A DNA stretch of 18,269 nucleotides from contig WHHJ01000040.1 of assembly GCA_014872655.1 (NCBI GenBank), positions 1-18,269 on the forward strand. Reading direction: 5' to 3'. Positions within the stretch are counted from its first letter, which is position 1; every line of letters starts with the position of its first letter. A model generated the notes under the pieces. It saw only the letters and a program-made list of their open reading frames with translations, was not told the origin of the DNA and searched no databases. This document shows positions 6,035-12,315 of the stretch, one piece after another. This stretch comes from Clostridia bacterium (GTDB lineage Bacteria > Bacillota > Clostridia > Oscillospirales > UBA644). Made by a program: the position numbers and the translations under genes.

Positions 6035-7324
6035 TTATAGTGTTGCTGTGGCCGCCGAAAGTAAAATGCCAATGTTGTCATTGTATATTTTTGAAAATTG
6101 ATCCAAGGGTAACGGCGATTGTCCCTTGCCAACTTCAATCGTATATCCCGGCCGATTATACTGCTGAATAAACCAATCTTTGTATCCGGCGTTCCCGGAT
6201 TCTTCCGGAGTGGTTTCTACCGTATATCCGCTCAGACGGGAAAATTCCTGTGCGATTTCATAAGATCCTTCCGGGTCATAATCGGCATACTTCCAATAAA
6301 TGATTTCACCCTGCGCATGATATGCCAAGATGAGTGATGGCAGGTAAGAGGCCGTAAACTGTGCAACAGCTCGGGATTCCGGTTCTGAGAATGGATAAGG
6401 GCCTACATAATCTCTGGGAGCAGGAGCAAAAAATCCAGCCTTTTCTTTGGTTTCTTTTGCTTTTTGCCAGCCTGCCGGATAATTTAGATTTAGGTCAGTT
6501 CCTGCAATATTCGCTTTCCAACCGGATGGAAAAGGAATATCCGGATATTTTTTGCCGATTTGTAAAGCGTAACGGTATGCACTGCTTGTATCATCCAAAG
6601 CACCCGTGACCAGATCTACTCCATCCGGGTTAACCATGGGAATCAAATAAATGGAGGATTGTTCAAATATTTGTTTGAGATCAAACCCGTTGATCGGGGT
6701 ATTGTTGACATATGCATAGCAGAACATTTCGATAAATTTTACTAACAGCAGCGAGGTAATCCACTCATTGGCATGGTGAGAAGCGTTGTAAAATACGACA
6801 TTTTTTCCTGTTCCAATCCGGATATACGGAATCGATTTGCCCAACACGCTGTAACCGGCTGTTCCGGTTTGTAAAAACGGATAACGTGTCCGCAGCGCAC
6901 TGATATTCAGATGCATGATGTCGGAACTGTATTGCAGATTGGTGGGGACGATATATTGTAAAAACGGCACGACGATTTTCTGCCCTGGATAGAGTTCGTC
7001 CGGGTTGATCAGCGGGTTTGCTGCAAGCAGCGAGCGCAACGTAATACCCGCCTTTTTGGCAATGCCGCTGAGGGTATTCCCTGGTTTTACAGTATAAGTA
7101 AAATTGCCCGTAAGGTACGGTAAAAAAGCTTCCCAGGTTTCGGCGCCAACGATCCCGTCAGGTTCCAGCCCCAATTGTTTTTGAAACTGCTGAACCGCTG
7201 TTTTGGTTTGTTCATCGAATGCGTAGGTGGGTTGCGTGTTTAAATATTCTGCACGGCGAAGCACATCTTGCAGGTATCCCACGATCGGCCCTTGGCTGCC
7301 TTCTGATAAGCATGTTAATGTCAT
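6035..7324 (-). CDS. PG-binding/LysM/M14 peptidase, endopeptidase-I-like (gamma-D-glutamyl-meso-diaminopimelate)
   Basis: The 429-aa protein has three domains in order. A PG_binding_1 domain spans about 9-66 (ending DGIVGAETWEAFLPYL). One LysM spans about 76-120 (YTVKPGNTLSGIAKKAGI...LYPGQKIVVP). A zinc carboxypeptidase domain of family M14 spans about 135-425. The zinc ligands are visible as His184 and Glu187 in HHANEW and His336 in AYHAQGE; the catalytic Glu is 397 in YTIEVGK. Where carboxypeptidase A has the substrate-binding Arg of NRN, this protein reads LNLN (278-280), as in peptidases acting on gamma-D-Glu-diaminopimelate rather than on C-terminal residues. It has no signal peptide. 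Bacillus sphaericus endopeptidase I, of similar make-up, is a cytoplasmic enzyme of sporulating cells, so a role in recycling or spore peptidoglycan is likely. RBS AAGGAGG at 7332-7338, spacing 7. Activity on wall peptides is inferred from the family. Confidence 0.92.
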   Translation of the reverse strand: MTLTCLSEGSQGPIVGYLQDVLRRAEYLNTQPTYAFDEQTKTAVQQFQKQLGLEPDGIVGAETWEAFLPYLTGNFTYTVKPGNTLSGIAKKAGITLRSLLAANPLINPDELYPGQKIVVPFLQYIVPTNLQYSSDIMHLNISALRTRYPFLQTGTAGYSVLGKSIPYIRIGTGKNVVFYNASHHANEWITSLLLVKFIEMFCYAYVNNTPINGFDLKQIFEQSSIYLIPMVNPDGVDLVTGALDDTSSAYRYALQIGKKYPDIPFPSGWKANIAGTDLNLNYPAGWQKAKETKEKAGFFAPAPRDYVGPYPFSEPESRAVAQFTASYLPSLILAYHAQGEIIYWKYADYDPEGSYEIAQEFSRLSGYTVETTPEESGNAGYKDWFIQQYNRPGYTIEVGKGQSPLPLDQFSKIYNDNIGILLSAATATL

Positions 7325-7371
7325 ATTTGTTCCTCCTTGTTTTTGTCTGTGTAAGAGTGGTTTCTGTAAAA

Positions 7372-7400
7372 TATATATGCGTTACCTACAAAAAAATCAA
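7372..7400 (-). promoter_or_regulatory. possible promoter of the M14 peptidase gene
   Basis: On the minus strand TTGATT (7400-7395), 17 bp, TATATA (7377-7372): four of six matches in each box. The same stretch contains CATATATATT, which loosely resembles a sporulation sigma -10, but I could not find a matching -35. The sigma factor is left open. Confidence 0.4.
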
Positions 7401-7439
7401 CAAAAATGAAAAAAGGCGCCTGGAATCTGATTTGAGGTG

Positions 7440-7468
7440 TTTACAATTTTTAAAAAATATGGTAAAAT
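7440..7468 (+). promoter_or_regulatory. sigma-A promoter of the coiled-coil/metK operon
   Basis: TTTACA (7440-7445), 17-bp spacer, TAAAAT (7463-7468), about 55 bp before the first start codon. It is divergent from the M14 peptidase promoter. It is the only strong promoter I see before the run of plus-strand genes that ends with alaS. Confidence 0.7.
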
Positions 7469-7523
7469 GAAATGCTGAAAAGGTTGATATATTTTAATGG
7501 TAGAAGAAAGGCGGTGCTTGCAG

Positions 7524-7724
7524 ATGTACAGCGGAATGGGAGATGTAATAAGCGGGATCAGTATTGCGAATAGCATTGAGGTAAATACACTGAAACAAAA
7601 AGTTGAAGAACAAGAAAAGGAAATCGCTGACCTGAAGCAACGGCTGAAAGCATTGGAAGCGGTCGTATTGGAGATGGGCACGGTCGTGCTGGATCAGGAA
7701 TATATAGAGAATTCAGAGGAGTAG
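7524..7724 (+). CDS. small coiled-coil protein upstream of metK, unknown function
   Basis: This gives 66 aa from ATG 7524, chosen because AAAGGCGG (7507-7514) is nine bases upstream. The alternative ATG at 7497 would give 75 aa and has no RBS. After a Gly-rich, uncharged N-terminus (MYSGMGDVISGISIANSIEV) comes a strongly heptad-patterned helix with alternating charges (about 20-50, VNTLKQKVEEQEKEIADLKQ then RLKALEAVVLEM) and an acidic tail. I do not recognise the family. It has no membrane segment or signal peptide and is probably cytosolic and oligomeric. It is the first gene behind the operon promoter and ends four bases before the metK start, so the two are almost certainly cotranscribed. 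Confidence 0.75.
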   Translation: MYSGMGDVISGISIANSIEVNTLKQKVEEQEKEIADLKQRLKALEAVVLEMGTVVLDQEYIENSEE

Positions 7725-7728
7725 GAAC

Positions 7729-8874
7729 ATGAAAAGATTTTTTACGTCAGAATCGGTCACGGAAGGGCATCCCGATAAAATCTGTGACCAGATTTCAGAT
7801 GCGGTATTAGATGAAATTTTACGAGAGGACCCCACCGCGCGCGTCGCTTGTGAAACGTGTACGACCACCGGTATGGTGTTTGTCATGGGTGAGATCTCGA
7901 CTTCGTCCTATGTGGATATCCCCAAAATTGCGCGCCAGGTTATTGTAGATATTGGATATACAGATTCTTCATATGGAATTGACGGAAACGCTTGTTCGGT
8001 CCTTTCTGCTATTGATGAGCAGTCTCCGGATATTGCGATGGGTGTAGACCGTGACGGAGCCGGGGATCAGGGAATGATGTTTGGTTATGCGTGTGATCAG
8101 ACGCCGACATTGATGCCGATGCCGATCTATTATGCGCAGGAATTAGCGAAGCGGTTGAGTGCTGTTCGCAAAGACGGAACGCTTTCGTATCTTCGTCCGG
8201 ACGGAAAAACTCAGGTAACGGTAGAGTATGACGACGGGAAGCCTGTCCGCGTGGATGCCATTGTTGTGTCTGCGCAGCATGATCCTCAGGTTCATCAAGA
8301 CACCATTCGTGAGGATATCATTGAGCATGTAATCCGGGCTGTTATTCCGGCTGATTTGATGGATGCAGATACGAAGATTTTTGTCAATCCGACCGGACAG
8401 TTTATTGTTGGAGGTCCGCATGCAGACAGTGGTTTGACGGGGCGGAAAATTATTGTAGATACCTACGGCGGCTATGCCAGCCACGGCGGCGGATGTTTTA
8501 GCGGAAAAGACCCCACGAAAGTAGACCGCAGTGCAGCATATATGGCGCGTTATATCGCAAAGAATGTTGTCGCGGCGGGTATTGCCAAAGAGTGCGAGGT
8601 CCAACTTGCGTATGCTATCGGCGTCGCGGAGCCGGTTTCGGTTCATGTGCGTACTTCTGGCGCGATTTGCTCGGACGAGCAGATCGTTGAGGCAATTCGC
8701 CGAGTATTTGACATGCGGCCGCAGCAGATTATCAAAACGCTGGATTTACGGAAGCCGATTTATCGCAAACTGGCTGCGTACGGACATATGGGGCGTGAGG
8801 ATCTGGGAGTAGCCTGGGAACGCTGCGACAAAACAGAAGAGTTGAAACAGGCGCTGAACCATGAAGCCATATAA
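7729..8874 (+). CDS. metK: S-adenosylmethionine synthetase
   Basis: Makes S-adenosylmethionine from methionine and ATP, releasing phosphate and pyrophosphate. The length is 381 aa, slightly below the usual 384-396. The diagnostic sequences are present: SVTEGHPDKICDQISDAVLD at the N-terminus (GHPDK 13-17, adenine and metal site), the hexapeptide GAGDQG in the middle, and GGGCFSGKDPTKVDRSAAY in the second half, the phosphate-binding loop with catalytic Lys and Asp. The start ATG has GAGGAG-type purines just upstream (7718-7723). No SAM riboswitch (S-box or other class) is present in the short leader, so control is not of that kind here. The gene overlaps the next one by 14 bp. Confidence 0.98.
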   Translation: MKRFFTSESVTEGHPDKICDQISDAVLDEILREDPTARVACETCTTTGMVFVMGEISTSSYVDIPKIARQVIVDIGYTDSSYGIDGNACSVLSAIDEQSPDIAMGVDRDGAGDQGMMFGYACDQTPTLMPMPIYYAQELAKRLSAVRKDGTLSYLRPDGKTQVTVEYDDGKPVRVDAIVVSAQHDPQVHQDTIREDIIEHVIRAVIPADLMDADTKIFVNPTGQFIVGGPHADSGLTGRKIIVDTYGGYASHGGGCFSGKDPTKVDRSAAYMARYIAKNVVAAGIAKECEVQLAYAIGVAEPVSVHVRTSGAICSDEQIVEAIRRVFDMRPQQIIKTLDLRKPIYRKLAAYGHMGREDLGVAWERCDKTEELKQALNHEAI

Positions 8875-9700
8875 AATCAACTATCATATGCACTCGACGT
8901 TCTCCCCTGACGCAAAGCATTCAGTAGCGCAAATGGTTCGGGCGAGTGCGGAGGCCGGTTTAGACGAAATTTGTTTTACCGACCATGTAGAATGTAATGG
9001 GAATGCGGCTATTCCGGCCGGGTTTGATTTGTGGCCGGAGTTTGACTTGACGGGATATATCGCAACGGTAAATACGTATCGAATCAAAACAGAAAATACA
9101 CAGGAACATATAAAAAAACCGATTGTAAAAATCGGGATTGAGTTAGGACAGGCAACTCAGAATAAAGGGCGAGCCGAGCAGGTTTTAGCTGCGTATGAGT
9201 GGGATTTTGTATTAGGTTCGTTACACAATTTAAAAGATAGTTATGACTTTTATTATCTGGGACAGCAGGGCGTAGATATGCGGCCGTTGATGCGAGATTA
9301 TTTTGAGCAACTGTACGAACTTGCCGTTTACAATCGTTTTTCGGTGTTGAGTCACTTATATTACCCGATCAAGTATATTGCACGGCAGGGTTTGGATTTT
9401 GATATGGCTGCTTATGGGGCGGAGATTTCGGACATCTTCCGTGTTTTGATTCAAAACGGAAAGGGCATCGAAGTTAATACGTCTGCCTTGCGGAGTCCGT
9501 ATTCGGATACTGTTCCGAGCCTGGAGTGGATCAAGTTATATCGGCGTCTGGGCGGGCAGATCATCACTGTCGGATCAGACTGTCATCATGCGTCGGCAGT
9601 TTATCTAGGGATTGAACAGGCTTTGGATTATTTGCGGTATGCAGGATTTACGGCAGTGACTATTTTTGAAAAACAGCAACCTATCTTTAAAGATATTTAA
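8861..9700 (+). CDS. PHP-family phosphatase, histidinol-phosphatase (HisJ/HisK) type
   Basis: The 279-aa protein has a polymerase/histidinol phosphatase (PHP) fold throughout. The metal-binding motifs are in the expected order: His9 and His11 with Asp17 (HMHSTFSPD), Asp41-His42 (FTDHVE), Glu94 (GIELGQ), His122 (GSLHN), His165 (LSHL) and Asp240/His242 (GSDCHH). The closest family is histidinol-phosphate phosphatase of the HisJ type, which carries out the penultimate step of histidine synthesis. No other his gene is nearby and the family also includes other phosphoesterases, so the substrate is uncertain. The start overlaps the 3' end of metK by 14 bp; the in-frame ATG at 8888 would cut into the first metal motif. 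Confidence 0.85.
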   Translation: MKPYKINYHMHSTFSPDAKHSVAQMVRASAEAGLDEICFTDHVECNGNAAIPAGFDLWPEFDLTGYIATVNTYRIKTENTQEHIKKPIVKIGIELGQATQNKGRAEQVLAAYEWDFVLGSLHNLKDSYDFYYLGQQGVDMRPLMRDYFEQLYELAVYNRFSVLSHLYYPIKYIARQGLDFDMAAYGAEISDIFRVLIQNGKGIEVNTSALRSPYSDTVPSLEWIKLYRRLGGQIITVGSDCHHASAVYLGIEQALDYLRYAGFTAVTIFEKQQPIFKDI

Positions 9701-9719
9701 AAGAAAGGCGGTTCGGATG

Positions 9720-10220
9720 ATGAGCACAGATGAAATGCTGAAGGAAAGAGTTTTGCAATTGCTGGAGGACAGTGATCGATATACGGCCAAAGATCTTGCT
9801 GCGGCACTGAACAGCGATGAAAAAACGGTCGCGGATATTATTCGAGACTGTGAGCGAGACGGGACTATTTTAGGATATAAAGCCGTTGTAGACTGGGAAA
9901 AGACAAAGCGTGAATATGTCACAGCATACATTCAAATCAGTGTTGTTCCGCATAAGGGTGAAGGCTTTGACCACGTTGCACAGAAGATTTGTGCGTTCCC
10001 CGAAGTTCAGAGTTTGTATCTGATGTCGGGCGGCTATGATTTGGGCGTCACGATCGAGGGAAAGACGATGAAAGAAGTTGCCCGTTTTGTTTTTGATGAG
10101 TTAGCCGCTGTAGACGGCGTGACGGCAACTTCGACCCACTTTGTTTTGACCAAATATAAGGATAAGGGAATTTATTTTGGCTCAGACAATGAGGACCGTC
10201 GGGAGAATCTGGAGATTTAA
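9720..10220 (+). CDS. Lrp/AsnC family transcriptional regulator
   Basis: The 166-aa DNA-binding regulator has an N-terminal winged HTH (about 5-55; TAKDLAAALNSDEKTVADII, then RDCERDGTILGYKAVVDW) followed by the alpha-beta RAM domain (about 65-145) that binds amino acids and forms octamers. The GGYDLGVTIEG stretch corresponds to the conserved GxxD(L/Y) turn of the effector site. I start at the second of two tandem ATGs (9720) because AAAGGCGG at 9705-9712 is then seven bases away; 9717 is also possible. The aminotransferase follows after 12 bp. This regulator-aminotransferase pair recurs in Firmicutes, which suggests it senses an amino acid linked to that enzyme. Target and effector are not visible from the sequence. 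Confidence 0.92.
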   Translation: MSTDEMLKERVLQLLEDSDRYTAKDLAAALNSDEKTVADIIRDCERDGTILGYKAVVDWEKTKREYVTAYIQISVVPHKGEGFDHVAQKICAFPEVQSLYLMSGGYDLGVTIEGKTMKEVARFVFDELAAVDGVTATSTHFVLTKYKDKGIYFGSDNEDRRENLEI

Positions 10221-10232
10221 AGGTAGTTTTTT

Positions 10233-11402
10233 ATGGATATCAATAAAGTGTTGTCCGATACGGTGGTCAAGATCAAACCGTCGGGAATTCGTCGGTTTTT
10301 TGACATGGCGGACAGTTATGACGATTGTATTTCTTTGGGCGTGGGAGAACCGGATTTTAAAACCCCTTGGCATATTCGCAGCGCCGGAATTGAAAATTTG
10401 AAAAGCGGTGCGACGCGGTATACGGCCAATGCGGGACTTTTACGTTTGCGTGAAAGTATCTGTGCGTATATGGACAGGCGGTTTGGATTGGAGTATGATC
10501 CGCGCAGTCAGGTCTTTGTTACCGTCGGCGGCAGTGAAGGCATTGACGCAGTCATTCGCAGTTTGGTCAACCCCGGTGATGAAGTGCTGATTCCGCAGCC
10601 CAGTTTTGTTTGCTATGCGCCGTTGACAGAGCTTGCCGGAGGGGACCCCGTTATTTTACCGACGTATGAGCAGGATCAGTTCCGGCTTCGTCCGGATGTG
10701 CTCAAGCAGGCAATTACCCCAAAAACCAAACTTCTCATTATGCCGTATCCGAACAATCCGACCGGAGCGGTCATGACGATGACGGATTATCAAGCCATTG
10801 CCGATGTCTTAAAACAGACCGATGTCGTTGTTTTAGCCGATGAGATTTATGCGGAACTGACTTATACCGGTCAACCACCGGTTTCTTTTGCACAGGCCGA
10901 TGGCATGTATGAACGGACCGTTATTGTGAATGGATTTTCTAAAGCGTATGCGATGACCGGGTGGCGTATGGGATATGTTTGCGGCCCCGCCCCTGTGATT
11001 CGTCAGGCGCTTAAGGTGCATCAGTTTGGGATCATGAGTGCGCCTACCACCAGCCAGTACGCGGCTATCGAGGCGTTGGATAATGGGGACGAAGATATTG
11101 TCCGCATGCGAGACGAATATAATATGCGCCGTCGCTTTTTATATGCGGCCCTGCGGGATATGGGAATGGATTGTTTTGAGCCGTTAGGGGCGTTTTATAT
11201 GTTCCCAAGCATTCAGAAGTTTGGAATGAGCAGTGAAGAATTTTGTGAAAAGTTTTTAGAGCAAGAGCATGTTGCCGTGATTCCCGGAACGGCATTCGGC
11301 GACAGCGGTGAAGGATTTTTGCGTATTTCATATGCTTATTCGCTGGAACATTTGCGCAATGCCGTACAGCGTATGAAGCGTTTTATTGATAAAAACACAT
11401 GA
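10233..11402 (+). CDS. pyridoxal-phosphate aminotransferase, class I/II (aspartate aminotransferase-like)
   Basis: This 389-aa protein is the usual size of fold-type I aminotransferases. The PLP Lys is 237 in GFSKAYAMTGWRMGY. NNPTG is at 174-178, the pyridine-nitrogen Asp and phenolate Tyr are in LADEIYAEL (Asp203, Tyr206), and the substrate-carboxylate Arg is in FLRISYA near the C-terminus. The tryptophan-containing GEPDFKTP motif near residue 38 is typical of the I-gamma subgroup (PatA/AspC-like). It transfers amino groups between an amino acid and a 2-oxo acid; the exact amino acid cannot be read from sequence alone. RBS AAAGG at 10219-10223. It is paired with the Lrp/AsnC gene upstream and overlaps ispE by 4 bp. 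Confidence 0.94.
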   Translation: MDINKVLSDTVVKIKPSGIRRFFDMADSYDDCISLGVGEPDFKTPWHIRSAGIENLKSGATRYTANAGLLRLRESICAYMDRRFGLEYDPRSQVFVTVGGSEGIDAVIRSLVNPGDEVLIPQPSFVCYAPLTELAGGDPVILPTYEQDQFRLRPDVLKQAITPKTKLLIMPYPNNPTGAVMTMTDYQAIADVLKQTDVVVLADEIYAELTYTGQPPVSFAQADGMYERTVIVNGFSKAYAMTGWRMGYVCGPAPVIRQALKVHQFGIMSAPTTSQYAAIEALDNGDEDIVRMRDEYNMRRRFLYAALRDMGMDCFEPLGAFYMFPSIQKFGMSSEEFCEKFLEQEHVAVIPGTAFGDSGEGFLRISYAYSLEHLRNAVQRMKRFIDKNT

Positions 11403-12298
11403 TGATGCAGTTACAGGCTTTTGCCAAAGTGAATTTGACGCTGGACTTAACCGGCCGGCGTGCGGACGGGTATCATTTGCTCCGAACTGTCATGCAGGAA
11501 ATATCGCTTTGCGATGACGTGAGCGTACAAATCAAGCCGTCGGATCAGCCTCAGATTTATCTTAAAATGAACCATGCGGACATTCCGCAGGACAAAACGA
11601 ATACTTGTTATAAGGCCGCGGAAGCCTTTTTTAAAACGTTTGATATTACAGATTATTCTGTAAAAATTGTGGTCGATAAAAAAATTCCGTCCGGAGCCGG
11701 ATTAGGCGGCGGATCCAGTGATGCGGCGGCCGTACTGCGGGCGCTGAATGTGCTGACACAAAAGCATGCGTCCGAAGAAACGCTGGAAAAAATCGGGCTT
11801 GATGTAGGTGCCGATGTACCGTTTTTTATTCGGGGCGGAACGCAGTTAGCACAAGGGATTGGGGAACAGCTGACGCCGTTGCCGTTATCTAAAACCCCTT
11901 ATTTTGTAGTAATCAAACCGCATGAAAGTGCATTGACCCGGCAGATTTATTCGGAGTTTGACCGAATGGTCGCTTCCGGAAAGATTACGCAGGCAGATTA
12001 TACCACGCAAAAATTTGTACAGGCGGTTTCGTCGGGTGAAGATCCGTATCCGTATATCGGCAATATGCTCCAGCCCGCTACGGAATATGCTTGCTATATG
12101 GTAAAAGTGGTTTGTGATCGGTTGCGGGAACTGGGCGCACGTGCTTGTATGACCGGCAGTGGAACGGCGGTGTTTGGATTATTTGACGGATATGTGCAGG
12201 CACTGGAAGTTTTTCGTCAGTTTGATTTAGATGTGCAGGCAAAATATATTTGTGTGGCACAAAACCGGCCACAGAAGCAATCAGGAGAAAAGTTATAA
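11399..12298 (+). CDS. ispE: 4-diphosphocytidyl-2-C-methyl-D-erythritol kinase
   Basis: GHMP-family kinase of the MEP pathway to isoprenoid precursors. It phosphorylates CDP-methylerythritol at the 2-hydroxyl using ATP. The 299-aa protein has the N-terminal AFAKVNLTLDL with catalytic Lys10, the glycine-rich ATP loop PSGAGLGGGSSDAAA at 97-111, and the catalytic Asp in GADVPFF near 139. A C-terminal GHMP segment (RACMTGSGTAVFGLF) is also present. The start is one of three consecutive ATG codons (11399, 11402, 11405), the first overlapping the aminotransferase stop as ATGA. No clear SD sequence is seen, so translation is probably coupled. It shows that this organism uses the MEP rather than the mevalonate route. 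Confidence 0.97.
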   Translation: MMMQLQAFAKVNLTLDLTGRRADGYHLLRTVMQEISLCDDVSVQIKPSDQPQIYLKMNHADIPQDKTNTCYKAAEAFFKTFDITDYSVKIVVDKKIPSGAGLGGGSSDAAAVLRALNVLTQKHASEETLEKIGLDVGADVPFFIRGGTQLAQGIGEQLTPLPLSKTPYFVVIKPHESALTRQIYSEFDRMVASGKITQADYTTQKFVQAVSSGEDPYPYIGNMLQPATEYACYMVKVVCDRLRELGARACMTGSGTAVFGLFDGYVQALEVFRQFDLDVQAKYICVAQNRPQKQSGEKL

Positions 12299-12315
12299 TT
12301 GGAGGCATTAGAAAC

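Noticed and set aside
7411..7440. Terminator-like GGCGCC next to a T-run on the minus strand.
   Set aside because: The palindrome has no loop and the longer pairing needs several G-U pairs. It also lies between divergent promoters, where a terminator has no obvious role.
12250..12315. T-box or longer N-terminus for alaS.
   Set aside because: Only 17 bp separate ispE and alaS, which leaves no room for a T-box. The RBS places the start at 12316.
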